From positions 1 to 49,449 of the IMG/VR virus record IMGVR_UViG_3300043331_000530: 49,449 nt of DNA; one strand, 5' to 3'. Both the position numbers and the translations under genes were made by a program. This document shows, piece by piece, positions 33,266 to 41,668 of this stretch (the stretch's first letter is position 1; every line of letters starts with the position of its first letter). The notes under the pieces were generated by a model. It did no database searches, was not told the origin of the DNA, and saw only the letters and a list, made by a program, of their open reading frames with translations. The stretch is from a virus.

Positions 33266-35681
33266 GCATCCTGGTTAGCATCCGCTCGTACTCGTCCGCT
33301 CCCAATTCAATGGTCTTCCTGGACTTGCCTGCATCCTTCAGACCCTTCCACTCAGGTGGATCATTAGGCTTAAGCTTATACCAGGAATCCCCAACCACCG
33401 CCTCGTACGGAACAGTAAATAGCATCCCGTTAATATGGAAGGGTACCTCGCTGTTGTCAAGGATACATTGAACAGCCCAATCTCTCTGCTCCACTGGGTA
33501 TGTCCACAACGCGGAATCATGTGTCTGGGCCTTCAACTTGAGGGTGAGTCCTTGTTCCATGGCTGCCTCTCTCACCTGCAAAATGCCCACATTAGTGGCG
33601 TCCCCCACCGTACCCTGAGGGAGCCAGGAGTAGGCGTCCCTGAAGGTGGCATCAGTGAGCCGATCCAGGAAGAGACGGGTCCTACCGAAGGGGTTAACGA
33701 GAGTGCGGCTCTCCCTAAGTTGGGCCCTTATCCATTCCCAATAGCTGGCTAGGGCTGGGCGTAGAGCCATATACTTTGCCCTTAGAGCCTGAGCCATGGT
33801 ATAATCCATTCTTAAGCTCTCAGGATCAGTGGGGTCCCAATCCTCGTTCACCGTGTACATAAAGGTGGTGGCATACATCTCATAGTCGAAGGCGTGGTTA
33901 CAGGTCTTCCCTAGTTGCCGGAGCTTGCTATGCTTCGGGATCTCTGCCCACCTCTCTGGGTCTAGACCAGAGAGCATTGCCGCCATGTAACGGTGTACGT
34001 CTTTGCCGGTTCGGAAGCAGTCTAGGAAGATAGGGTCCTGTGCATAGACAGCGGTGAGGATAGCCTCCGCCTGCATACCGTCTGCCTCGCAGAATTCCCA
34101 CCCCTCATCCGGGATTATCATTCGCCGGGCATGGGGAGGGAGAGTCTGCCCATTCAGTCCTGGTCCCCATGTTGGGGCCTGACAGGAAAGCCTTCCCGTC
34201 TTGGTCCCAGCTATCTTATACTCCCACCTCAGCCTCCCATCGGGGCTGAGTATATCCTTGCGGTAGTAGCTGCTTAGGAGCTTCCTAGCCTTTCTTACTT
34301 CTAGGATAGAAATGAGAATGGGATCCCCAGTCTTAGCGGCCAGGTCCATGAGGACGTCTGCCTCAGTGGTGAGCTTCTTGTTCCTTGTCCTAGGTGGGAG
34401 TCCCCGCTCCTCATAGATGAGCTTCTTTACCTGATCTGGGCTATTCACGTTGACCGGGTGACCAACCACTTGGTCCAAGGCTGCCTGCAACCGGGCCCTT
34501 CTTATCTCCGTCTCGTCAATATAGTTTTCAAGTAAAGGCAAATCTACGCGATGGCCTTCGTAGAGAGGCTCTCGGAGGGGATCGAACATGGCCATGCTAC
34601 GTCGGAAGGTCGCCTTGATATTAGGATCAGCCTCGAAGTGCTCCTCCTGATGGATAGCCACCTCTGTGGTGCAGACCACATCCTTACAGTTGTAGCCCAT
34701 TAGCTGGTGGGGATCCTGTCTCTCATTGGCTGTCTTTCCCTCGTCCTTGTAGTAGGGCACGTCCGTATAGATGGATGCTAGGAAATCCAGTCCCTTGGGT
34801 AGGTCAGGGAGAATGGCGTGCTGCGCCAGCATGGTGTCGTGCTGCACGTTCCTCACGTGAACGCCCATCTGATCGAAAACCCCAACGTCGTACATCAGGT
34901 TCTGACCGTACTTTGGGACGTCCGTCTCGAGAAGGCTTCTGAATAGCTCCATCGTCTCAGTGCCGTGGTTCCAGAAGCAGACGGCCCACTCGGGGTCGAA
35001 GTCGGAAAAGCCAACGCACTTTACTCCTATCTTACCATGTGGGCCTTCATTGTCGAAGGTGAGACGCTTGGCATTACGAAGGCGCTCAATGGCAGCCACC
35101 CTCTCCGTACCCTGGGGATCAATGAGGAACTTCCTCTGGCGTAGCCTCAACTCAGGGAACTCCGCCTGTTCCTTCGCCCGCTCGAGATCCCAGATTATGA
35201 CGGGGCGGTACTTCCACATCCCGCTGCCCTCCTGGTCCCAAAGGAGGGCAGCTGGGTGTAGGGTAGGAACGCACTTCACTCCGAAGACTTTGGATGGGAT
35301 GATAGAGCCACGCCACCGCATAATGTCCATATGCTGTCGCATGACCCAGAGGGCGTAGTTCCCCATAGGCACCACAACGCGAGGTTGAATCTCCCGAAGA
35401 TCCTCCACGAGCGCGGCCATTCCCCGTAGAAGGACCTGGCTCGGCGCTCCGTTTGGCTCGAAGAAGAAGTCATCCTTATCCCCCTGCACCGGCTCGAGAC
35501 TGGCATTCGTCCTGTAAATGTCCTTATCCAGATCGAGACCTATAGAAGCGAATAGGTTGGCTAGCTCTTGGCCTGCTCTCCCTACGAATGGTCTTCCCTC
35601 CCGGACCTCGTTCGATGCGGGGGCTTCCCCGAGGACGAGGATCTTTGCTTGTCGGTTCCCGAAGCCTGGGACAATTGGCAT
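33249..35681 (-). CDS. Family A DNA polymerase fused to a UDG-like domain
   Basis: 810 residues. Residues 1-180 resemble uracil-DNA glycosylase family 4/5: GEAPASNE (18-25), GRPFVGRAG (29-37), and HP at 142-143. The usual N-terminal CxxC is missing. Next is a 3'-5' exonuclease with D210/E212, N261..D265 and Y330..D334. The polymerase has motif A with D534 and E539, motif B with K592 and Y600, and motif C HDS (721-723) instead of HDE. It replicates phage DNA; a repair or uracil-sensing role for the front domain is inferred. SPO1-type polymerases have a similar layout. Confidence 0.88.
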   Translation of the reverse strand: MPIVPGFGNRQAKILVLGEAPASNEVREGRPFVGRAGQELANLFASIGLDLDKDIYRTNASLEPVQGDKDDFFFEPNGAPSQVLLRGMAALVEDLREIQPRVVVPMGNYALWVMRQHMDIMRWRGSIIPSKVFGVKCVPTLHPAALLWDQEGSGMWKYRPVIIWDLERAKEQAEFPELRLRQRKFLIDPQGTERVAAIERLRNAKRLTFDNEGPHGKIGVKCVGFSDFDPEWAVCFWNHGTETMELFRSLLETDVPKYGQNLMYDVGVFDQMGVHVRNVQHDTMLAQHAILPDLPKGLDFLASIYTDVPYYKDEGKTANERQDPHQLMGYNCKDVVCTTEVAIHQEEHFEADPNIKATFRRSMAMFDPLREPLYEGHRVDLPLLENYIDETEIRRARLQAALDQVVGHPVNVNSPDQVKKLIYEERGLPPRTRNKKLTTEADVLMDLAAKTGDPILISILEVRKARKLLSSYYRKDILSPDGRLRWEYKIAGTKTGRLSCQAPTWGPGLNGQTLPPHARRMIIPDEGWEFCEADGMQAEAILTAVYAQDPIFLDCFRTGKDVHRYMAAMLSGLDPERWAEIPKHSKLRQLGKTCNHAFDYEMYATTFMYTVNEDWDPTDPESLRMDYTMAQALRAKYMALRPALASYWEWIRAQLRESRTLVNPFGRTRLFLDRLTDATFRDAYSWLPQGTVGDATNVGILQVREAAMEQGLTLKLKAQTHDSALWTYPVEQRDWAVQCILDNSEVPFHINGMLFTVPYEAVVGDSWYKLKPNDPPEWKGLKDAGKSRKTIELGADEYERMLTRMHDALR

Positions 35682-36085
35682 TAGTTAAGTACCAGTTCAA
35701 AGTGACCGTAGTCTCGGTTGCGTTCGTCAGTGGTCCTCCTATCCTGGTCCCAGTCACCTCCCCACCGGATCTTGATCCCTAATCTATGGGCGCAGGTGAA
35801 CATGACACCTGCTAGGACGCAGAACATTTCCTTGTCCTGCCAGTCAATCCCTGTGACATAGGGACCCAGGTCAACGGCGTGGCTAAAGCCATCTGATTGG
35901 ATGAGGTGCTTGCTGTTCTTGGTCCAGCTAACACCACGAGCTACATTGATGGCTTGTTCCTCCTTCGTGCGAACGCCATCCACGACGGAGAAGTCCATGA
36001 TGAGGATGGCCTCTCTGCAAACTTGGACCAGCTTTGGATGCACTCCCTCCAGCATCTTCTCACTGGCCGCGCTGAATTTCGGCAT
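35681..36085 (-). CDS. Endolysin, L-alanyl-D-glutamate peptidase type (M15)
   Basis: 134 residues. SKHLIQSDGFSHAVDL (58-73) with H60 or H69 and D72, WGGDWD (108-113), and DYGHFEL (125-131) with H128 supply the zinc site of M15 peptidases that cut peptidoglycan stems. A four-residue insertion sits in the first motif relative to SxHxxGxAxD. No signal peptide, so a holin is required. It lies in the replication operon, away from the holin-like gene. Confidence 0.85.
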   Translation of the reverse strand: MPKFSAASEKMLEGVHPKLVQVCREAILIMDFSVVDGVRTKEEQAINVARGVSWTKNSKHLIQSDGFSHAVDLGPYVTGIDWQDKEMFCVLAGVMFTCAHRLGIKIRWGGDWDQDRRTTDERNRDYGHFELVLN

Positions 36086-36088
36086 GAT

Positions 36089-36283
36089 CTACTCCGGCGG
36101 GAGAGCGGCACGGACAAAGCAATCTTTCGCCTCAAGTAGTTTTCTTAGGCCAGCTGATTTCTCTGGTCCATCTGGAAGTATCATCTCCATTGTCTCAGCC
36201 AGTTCGCCACACTCTCCACTTACCCTTTGCAGATCTGAGGATAAGTGCGCGTATTGGAAATACCTCATGATCGGACTTGGCAC
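36089..36283 (-). CDS. Helical-hairpin protein, possible Acb2/Tad1-like sponge
   Basis: 64 residues from a GTG with AGGAGG 5 bases upstream (ATG at 36268 is an alternative). Two helices are joined by LPDGPEKSAGLRKLLEAKD. The pattern ELAE..LP..xEKxxALxKLxEAK is shared with small phage hairpin proteins of the Acb2/Tad1 type, which bind cyclic nucleotides to block CBASS or Thoeris defence. Assignment is from a short motif, so moderate. Overlaps neighbours on both sides. Confidence 0.55.
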   Translation of the reverse strand: MPSPIMRYFQYAHLSSDLQRVSGECGELAETMEMILPDGPEKSAGLRKLLEAKDCFVRAALPPE

Positions 36284-36438
36284 TGTTTCCTCCTAGGAGG
36301 CTTCGCCACCTGCTTGAGGTAGAATAGACACTCGGCTGCCAAGTGCTCACCCTTCTTGTTACAGAGGAGATGATGCGGATGCTCTATCCAGTGGACTCCC
36401 TGTGTGTCCACCCGTATCGAGTCGGTGTATCCAGCCAT
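36265..36438 (-). CDS. Small His/Cys-containing protein
   Basis: 57 residues. Contains VHWIEHPHHLLCNKKGEH and later AEC and KQCQ. The His/Cys density hints at metal binding. Basic C-terminus (KPPRRKQC). It overlaps the 36089-36283 start and lies 8 bases after the methyltransferase gene. Function unknown. Confidence 0.55.
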   Translation of the reverse strand: MAGYTDSIRVDTQGVHWIEHPHHLLCNKKGEHLAAECLFYLKQVAKPPRRKQCQVRS

Positions 36439-36446
36439 GGGTATCC

Positions 36447-37778
36447 TCAGGACTTGAAGTTAAGGCCCTGGAACGCTTCCATCAGGTCATTACTGAGAGG
36501 TAGTGCAGAGCTTGCACTGGCGTGCGCAGGTCGGACACCATCCCTAGTCTCTTGGAACCAAGAGTTAGCTCGGTCTGCATACTCTTGGCTAAGCTCGATT
36601 CCTCGATAGTTGCGAGACGCCTCAATACAAGCCACTCCACAAGATCCCGAGCCTGAGAAGGGTTCAAGAACGCTCTCGCCTTCCACACTTCCGATTTCCA
36701 GGATTTCCTTCCAGAGATCAGTAGGCATTTGGAGTGGATGGATCCTATCATCTCGGTCAGGCGTATCATAGACGAAAACATTTCCCAGTCGGAGCTTGTT
36801 AAATCGAGGACTACCCTTCCGACCCCAGAAGAAGGTCTCGTACTGGGAGGGAAAACTCTGGTAAGGATTACTAAGACTGGATAGGATCTTATTGGGTTTG
36901 TACCAGACACACGGTACCTGTTGATACGCAAATCCAGCCCTAGATAGGATCTCTTTCCCCTCTTCCAATCGCATAGTGGGGTAGAAGAAAACGAACCACC
37001 TATCTGGCTTAAGGACACGATACACCTCCTTAGCCACTTGGAACAGTAGTGGGACGATTACCTCCTCGGCATCCTTGTAGATGGTCCTATCCCCGAGGAA
37101 CACGGACTCAATGTCCACTCCGTAGGGAGGGTTAGTCACTGCGAAGTCCACTGAATCAGAGGGTAGTCCTAGAAGGACCTGTAGGGCATCCCCAACCGTA
37201 ACCTCGGCTGAAGTCTTAGGCTTCATACCAGAGGCTTCAGCCATCATCCTGATCTTCGCATCCGTCTTGCGCTGGTCCAGTTGCTTGATCTGGGTCAGTC
37301 GCATCATTGCCCCCACTTGGGTCTCCGCCTTCGCCACCTCCGGCTGTGTATCAATGGCCCTGGATAGTTCCATGGCGTTAAAGACCTTGCGCCTGGAGCA
37401 GAGGAGGAGCTCCGCCGTCTTTTCCGCGGTCCACACCATGTCCTGTTCCATCTTCATCTGGTGGATCTTGGAGATAGCTTTGCTCTCCTCCTGCCAGCTA
37501 AGGTTGTGCCGCCTGACGTTCTCCTCCAGCTCCAAAACTTGAGCCTGCTCAGGGGTTAGGGCCCCCACGTACTCTGCCCTAATCTCGTCCCACCCTAGCA
37601 TGATGGCGGCTGTCAGGCGACGGAACCCATAAACGAGGTTGTTCTCGTTATCGAGGCCAATATTCTCCAGTAAGCCATGCTCCTGGATGCTCTTGGCTAG
37701 AGCTTCAATGTCCCCCAGATCGGTACGCTGCCTTTCCGCTAGGCTGGTTCTGATCGAGGAGATTGCGACCTTTGGCAT
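36447..37778 (-). CDS. ParB-like/DNA methyltransferase fusion
   Basis: 443 residues. The N-terminal 1-110 has the ParB/Srx pattern (IQEHGLLENIGLD, YGFRRLTAA, ALTPEQAQVLELEEN), followed by a helix-turn-helix. The C-terminal part is an amino-methyltransferase with NPPYG (216-220) and the SAM motif LEPFSGSGSCG (371-381) in the beta order. It likely methylates adenine or N4 cytosine. The final coding stretch (ASASSALP) is palindrome copy 6. The fused ParB-like domain may guide target binding. Confidence 0.85.
   Translation of the reverse strand: MPKVAISSIRTSLAERQRTDLGDIEALAKSIQEHGLLENIGLDNENNLVYGFRRLTAAIMLGWDEIRAEYVGALTPEQAQVLELEENVRRHNLSWQEESKAISKIHQMKMEQDMVWTAEKTAELLLCSRRKVFNAMELSRAIDTQPEVAKAETQVGAMMRLTQIKQLDQRKTDAKIRMMAEASGMKPKTSAEVTVGDALQVLLGLPSDSVDFAVTNPPYGVDIESVFLGDRTIYKDAEEVIVPLLFQVAKEVYRVLKPDRWFVFFYPTMRLEEGKEILSRAGFAYQQVPCVWYKPNKILSSLSNPYQSFPSQYETFFWGRKGSPRFNKLRLGNVFVYDTPDRDDRIHPLQMPTDLWKEILEIGSVEGESVLEPFSGSGSCGVACIEASRNYRGIELSQEYADRANSWFQETRDGVRPAHASASSALPLSNDLMEAFQGLNFKS
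36501..36520. repeat. Dispersed palindrome, copy 6
   Basis: Core TGCAGAGCTTGCA: one arm differs at one base (TGCAG). It lies in codons for ASASSALP near the C-terminus of the methyltransferase, in the same reading phase as copies 2, 8 and 9. Confidence 0.8.
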
Positions 37779-38386
37779 TAGCCGTTCCTCCCAACGGCAG
37801 GGGTCATGACCGTTACAGGCAAGGCGGTCGCTAGCACTCCTAGGATCTCCTTCTCTGGTATAGTGTAATACACCTGCCTAAGACCGATCTCATTACCGAC
37901 CTCAGGAGGGAACAGTACCCTATCCCCCACATGGACACTGATGCACTCACAGCCTCTCCTAACTACCCTACCAGTGCATGGGATGGAAGTGTCGAATACC
38001 TGGTTTGGCAGCCAAAGTGGCCCCTTCTTGACCGGTCGTCCTACCTCCTCAAAATCTGGTCGAATGACCAGGTCCCATGGCAGGGGCAGTAAAATGCCTT
38101 CACTGTCCAATTTCCCCACGATGTGCCTAGCGGCGACCATGAGGTATTCCATCCCCTCATGATGGAAGGGATGCTGCACGAATGGATGGTAGAGGATGTG
38201 ATCCCCCGAATGGATAACCTCCTGCCGCGGACCAACCGACTCGACGATGCCCTGCTGGCTCATAGGGTTCCTGCCAGTACCCGGCATGTAAAGGGCTGGT
38301 GCTCCAGGGGAGAGACCCGTTTCCACCTTCTCCGGGTCGTAGAGAGGACGGACAATTACGTTGGTACCTACAGGCTGCAAAGGCAT
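37778..38386 (-). CDS. Double GroES/Cpn10-like co-chaperonin protein
   Basis: 202 residues. Domain 1 (about 1-95): GTNVIVRPLYDPEKVETG, QGIVESVGP, SGDHILYHPF, EYLMVAARHIVGKL. Domain 2 (about 100-195): WDLVIRPDFEE, GRVVRRG, HVGDRVLFPPEVG, YTIPEKEILGVL. Both follow the GroES order of strand, mobile-loop region, beta-barrel core and final ILGxL strand. A fused pair recalls plastid Cpn20. It may cap the host chaperonin so that capsid or other phage proteins fold. Overlaps the methyltransferase gene by one base. Confidence 0.75.
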   Translation of the reverse strand: MPLQPVGTNVIVRPLYDPEKVETGLSPGAPALYMPGTGRNPMSQQGIVESVGPRQEVIHSGDHILYHPFVQHPFHHEGMEYLMVAARHIVGKLDSEGILLPLPWDLVIRPDFEEVGRPVKKGPLWLPNQVFDTSIPCTGRVVRRGCECISVHVGDRVLFPPEVGNEIGLRQVYYTIPEKEILGVLATALPVTVMTPAVGRNG

Positions 38387-38410
38387 AGTATTCCTCCCAT
38401 CCGCACCATC

Positions 38411-38524
38411 TCAGGTCACGAAGGTCTCCTCAGGCAAAGGAGAATCCGGTTCTTCTAGGGGCAAATCACTAAGGGCGAACCGGAGCCCCGAAGGCTGCGT
38501 GGCTGGACTAGGAAGGGCAGACAT
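38411..38524 (-). CDS. Very small acidic ORF
   Basis: 37 residues with GGGTGAAG before the ATG and an acidic C-terminal half (LEEPDSPLPEETF). It fills the gap between the SSB-like and GroES-like genes. No homologue recognised; could be a real short gene or chance. Confidence 0.4.
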   Translation of the reverse strand: MSALPSPATQPSGLRFALSDLPLEEPDSPLPEETFVT

Positions 38525-38569
38525 CTTCACCCTTTACGGCGGTGGAGCCAACCTAGCCAGCCAGCAGGG

Positions 38570-38959
38570 TTACGACTCCGCCACTACCCTGCCCACCTCG
38601 TTCGTCATGCGGCCTTGCCACTCCCCATTGTCGATGTGGACGATCACAGGGCGACTGACCCCATTGTCCAGGTCCACATCAATGGTGGAGCCAGCGGGAA
38701 TATCCTCTCCAGTAGCAGCCTTCCAGAATTCCCGGAAGAAGCCAGCTCCCTTCCCCTGGAGGGTGTAGAACTTGCGGGCCCTACCACACTTCCTCTGTAG
38801 GGCTGGATCCTGGAATCGGAAGTAGACCCAGGTCCCGAACGTGCCCTTATCCTCTGAGGGACCCGGATCCTGAATCTCATCCACGACCATGTGGTAGGGA
38901 CCAGGCTCAGTAGCCTCGAAGCTCTGGGCCTCACTCGTATCAATGGTGGCGCGTCTCAT
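38570..38959 (-). CDS. Putative single-stranded DNA-binding protein
   Basis: 129 residues. Pattern GPYHMVVDEIQDPGPSEDKG, TWVYFRFQDP, FYTLQGKGAGFFREFWKAAT and GSTIDVDLDNG is consistent with an OB-fold DUF669-like phage SSB. It is downstream of the Sak4-like gene, the common partnership in recombination modules. No acidic tail as in bacterial SSB. Confidence 0.65.
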   Translation of the reverse strand: MRRATIDTSEAQSFEATEPGPYHMVVDEIQDPGPSEDKGTFGTWVYFRFQDPALQRKCGRARKFYTLQGKGAGFFREFWKAATGEDIPAGSTIDVDLDNGVSRPVIVHIDNGEWQGRMTNEVGRVVAES

Positions 38960-39029
38960 CGGTTGGCTCCTTTGCTATGTAGGACTACGTGAAACATGAG
39001 GCAGTACAGGTCACCCACTGTCCCTCCCT

Positions 39030-39950
39030 TCACTTGATATTGTGGAACTTCTTCACCTTCTCCAGCATCCGACGGAAGTCAAAGTCATCCTGAATATTGG
39101 GAACCTGACCCCACCTCGTCTTGGTTACCTTGTCGGCGCTGCCGTGCATCTGGACCTTCGGATCCTGACCGTTGAAAAGCTGGGTGTACCACACGTCGTC
39201 GAAGTCCTTCGGTACGCGGGCCCTCAACTGACCAATGAGGAATGGCATATACCGGGAGACCCGGACGTTACCATCCCTATCCTCAGTGGAATCTGTCCAC
39301 TCGTGGCAGATTACGACTAGGTTCTTATTGAACTTGGCGCAATCTACTCGGACGTCTGTGAGGAGACTCATGAATAGACCCTGCGCCGACTTCCAGTCCT
39401 GCTCGCCGGTAAGTAGCAGGGTCATAGCCTTCTCATTGATCTCGTCCGAGTTGGAGAGAGGCCTCTCCCTCTTTGGGAGGAGACCGTTGAGATGTAGGCC
39501 CTTGTACACGCACCACAGATTTATCTCCGTGGCGCTGTCCAGGACCAGCGTCTGCCACTTGTCCACCTCGGCGGGGGTGAACCAGTGGGCGATCATGTCC
39601 GCTGTCTGATCGAGGGCCTTCGGATTACGGGGATAACGCTCATCCTCCAATGGACGGTAAGCCTGAATGCAGTGAGGTCCGAGGCAATGAAGGGAGGTCT
39701 TTCCCACAGCGTAGGCCCATCGTAGGGTCTTGAGCCCATTGTCAGCGTCTATCCACCTAAAGGGTGGAGGGAAGGTAGCAGCAAGGGAAGTTTTGCATCC
39801 TCCTGGTGGTCCATAGATGAGGACCTCTATCCTGCCGATGGGGTCCACATCCTCGAGGGAATAGATCTTATCCACCTCTGCCCGTCCAACAGGGACGGGG
39901 AGTGTGGGATTGGGACCCTTCTGGGTCATGATTGATCCGCCGCCTGTCAT
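39030..39950 (-). CDS. Sak4-like RecA-fold recombination ATPase
   Basis: 306 residues; ATG overlaps the preceding stop. Walker A GPPGGCKTS (47-55) and Walker B TLVLDSATE (134-142) define a RecA-like AAA_24 ATPase of the Sak4 type, with WIDADNG before them. Sak4 proteins help strand annealing with a partner SSB. The neighbours, SSB-like and Cas4-like nuclease, support this. Confidence 0.8.
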   Translation of the reverse strand: MTGGGSIMTQKGPNPTLPVPVGRAEVDKIYSLEDVDPIGRIEVLIYGPPGGCKTSLAATFPPPFRWIDADNGLKTLRWAYAVGKTSLHCLGPHCIQAYRPLEDERYPRNPKALDQTADMIAHWFTPAEVDKWQTLVLDSATEINLWCVYKGLHLNGLLPKRERPLSNSDEINEKAMTLLLTGEQDWKSAQGLFMSLLTDVRVDCAKFNKNLVVICHEWTDSTEDRDGNVRVSRYMPFLIGQLRARVPKDFDDVWYTQLFNGQDPKVQMHGSADKVTKTRWGQVPNIQDDFDFRRMLEKVKKFHNIK

Positions 39951-40135
39951 GATGGGAACATCCTCCTCATAGCTTCCAGGTCGTCCGCCTCGCTCCTGGT
40001 GGTGAAGGTCATGGTCTCAATGGAGTCCCTTAGGCGGAGGCTCAATGAGAGTTCGGACTTGATCCGCTCCACGGCGTCAGCACCATTCTCCGCTTGAAGA
40101 ATGCCATCAATCTCTAGATGGTACCTCACTTGCAT
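39947..40135 (-). CDS. Hypothetical small protein of the recombination operon
   Basis: 62 residues from an ATG 9 bases after AGGAG. Sequence VRYHLEIDGILQAENGADAV, then ERIKSELSLSLRLRDSIETM: a strand-helix-strand pattern. Overlaps both neighbours (Cas4-like and Sak4-like genes). Role unknown. Confidence 0.6.
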   Translation of the reverse strand: MQVRYHLEIDGILQAENGADAVERIKSELSLSLRLRDSIETMTFTTRSEADDLEAMRRMFPS

Positions 40136-41045
40136 TGGGCATCTCCTCTCTGTCCTTGTTCTTGGTACGGAAGTCGAACCTCCTTTCGACGGTATTATCA
40201 CGGAGCCATTTCAGGCGGAAGCCAGCCTCGCGGGGGGAGGTGCATACGTCCCGGTAGCGGCACTTGTAGGGCAGGGCACAACGGGACTTGTTCTGCTTCC
40301 ACACTAGCTCGGTGTAGGGATCATCCGCAAACTTCTTCCGAATCTCGACGTGGAGCAGTCTCTCAGTCTCCGCCCACTCAATGATCTGGTCCTTCCCGTA
40401 GGGAACGGGGAAGCGGTGCACCTTGATCTTGGACTTGTTGATAATGATCCGTTCTACGATGGCGCCCCAACAGTGGTGCCCCGTCAGGTGGGTAGCAAGC
40501 CAGACATAGCCTTCCATCTGGTGGTTGGGCTTGTACTCCGTGACGGGGTCACCAGTGTCTTGGACGGTGGTCTTGAAGTCGAGGGGGCCAATCATCTGGT
40601 TCCACCGGACTATCTCGTCTAACCTACCACCATAAGTGAGGTGGCAGCCGGTGGGGGAATAGGGACAGGGACCATTGCAGACGACCACGGCTGGCTGTTC
40701 CTCCCGGAGGACCTCAATGGGATCCTCACGGCGGAACTTCACCCATTCGATGAAGGCCTCCTGCATTCGGAGCTTGGTCCTACCGTACTTATCCTCAATG
40801 TCGTCTGGGAGGTTCAGGTCAATGATCTGGATTATCTCATTGAGATCCCCTCGTGCGGACCAGGCTTCGGTGAGCTTGTGGAAAACGCCGCCCCACATGA
40901 GGGAAAAATCAACGACGTGGCCAGCCCGCCCCCAGATGCCCTGATAGAGGGCCATTCTCTCGCACTCTAGGTAGGTGCCGGAGAAGGAATGGTCGAACAC
41001 TTCGGGAAGTTTTGCATTTATGCCGTAGAGTGTAGGATCACTCAT
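40107..41045 (-). CDS. Cas4/RecB-like PD-(D/E)XK nuclease
   Basis: 312 residues. H56, D143 in GGRLDEIV, D156 and K158 in LDFKTT, and QxxxY (Q176, Y180) are the RecB-family catalytic set. Four Cys (C28, C256, C262, C268) match a Cas4/AddB-type 4Fe-4S cluster. Likely makes single-stranded ends for recombination with the Sak4-like ATPase and SSB-like protein. No CRISPR array is nearby, so the Cas4 label refers to fold only. Confidence 0.85.
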   Translation of the reverse strand: MSDPTLYGINAKLPEVFDHSFSGTYLECERMALYQGIWGRAGHVVDFSLMWGGVFHKLTEAWSARGDLNEIIQIIDLNLPDDIEDKYGRTKLRMQEAFIEWVKFRREDPIEVLREEQPAVVVCNGPCPYSPTGCHLTYGGRLDEIVRWNQMIGPLDFKTTVQDTGDPVTEYKPNHQMEGYVWLATHLTGHHCWGAIVERIIINKSKIKVHRFPVPYGKDQIIEWAETERLLHVEIRKKFADDPYTELVWKQNKSRCALPYKCRYRDVCTSPREAGFRLKWLRDNTVERRFDFRTKNKDREEMPNASEVPSRD

Positions 41046-41200
41046 TTGCCTACCCTCACTCGAAGCTCGAAGGCGGTTATGTCGGACTCGGTACAGTCCC
41101 GAATGAGAGGGACCACATCAGAGAGCGTGAGGTCCTCAGCGAGACGTGCCCAGCCCTTATAGTAGTGGACCCATAGATCATAGTGCTGTCCTCGCTTCAT
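41042..41200 (-). CDS. Small hypothetical protein
   Basis: 52 residues; ATG overlaps the stop of the previous gene (TGATG), and its stop overlaps the nuclease start (ATGA). Sequence LWVHYYKGWARLAEDLTLSD has several aromatic residues. Tight coupling supports a real gene; function unknown. Confidence 0.6.
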   Translation of the reverse strand: MKRGQHYDLWVHYYKGWARLAEDLTLSDVVPLIRDCTESDITAFELRVRVGK

Positions 41201-41376
41201 CAGAGCCCCCTCGCTAGGTTGACCTTCTGGTGGGTGGCAATGTGCACCATCATCCAGCGGATGCGCCGGTAATGGCCCATCAAGCGATTGGTCCTCAGCT
41301 TCCGGTCATAGTAGAGGGAAGGAGGAAGGGTCGGACAGAACGGGCATTTGATGCCTATGCCCCAATTGTTACCCAC
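41200..41376 (-). CDS. Small C2H2-like zinc-finger protein
   Basis: About 58 residues from a GTG at 41376; the true start is uncertain because the preceding gene overlaps. CPFC and the later GHYRR...HIATH give two Cys and two His in finger-like spacing. Basic between them. Could bind nucleic acid. Confidence 0.55.
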   Translation of the reverse strand: MGNNWGIGIKCPFCPTLPPSLYYDRKLRTNRLMGHYRRIRWMMVHIATHQKVNLARGL

Positions 41377-41668
41377 CCGCTTTGGATCGAAGTAGGGCTG
41401 CCACCCCGGAGGCAAGAGTGGGGAAAGGAAGGCCGTTGCTATGGGAATAATACTCGATGATGGTTTCGACTTTGCCGTAGAGGTACGAGACGTGATCCTT
41501 GTCTGAGACTTCCTGGCTGCCGCGGCCATTAGAGGAGGCCCTCCTAGTTGACCTAGAGTTTTTCCGTTTAGTGGACTTCTCCTTGTTCCGCTTACCTTTG
41601 GCGACCCGCCGCTTCATTTCAGCGGATCGTTCCTCGGGGGTCATGGTTGACCATCCACCCTTCGCCAT
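41369..41668 (-). CDS. Basic phage protein with conserved N-terminal motif
   Basis: 99 residues from an ATG with AAGGAG 6 bases upstream. The start GGWSTMTPEERSAEMKRR is a short motif seen at the head of small phage proteins, followed by a Lys/Arg/Ser-rich linker and a helical end (YLYGKVETIIEYY). A DNA-associated role is possible but unknown. Confidence 0.6.
   Translation of the reverse strand: MAKGGWSTMTPEERSAEMKRRVAKGKRNKEKSTKRKNSRSTRRASSNGRGSQEVSDKDHVSYLYGKVETIIEYYSHSNGLPFPTLASGVAALLRSKAGG

Noticed and set aside
40107-41045. Cas4-like gene as evidence of a CRISPR system
   Set aside because: No array or other cas gene is present; recombination neighbours explain the nuclease.
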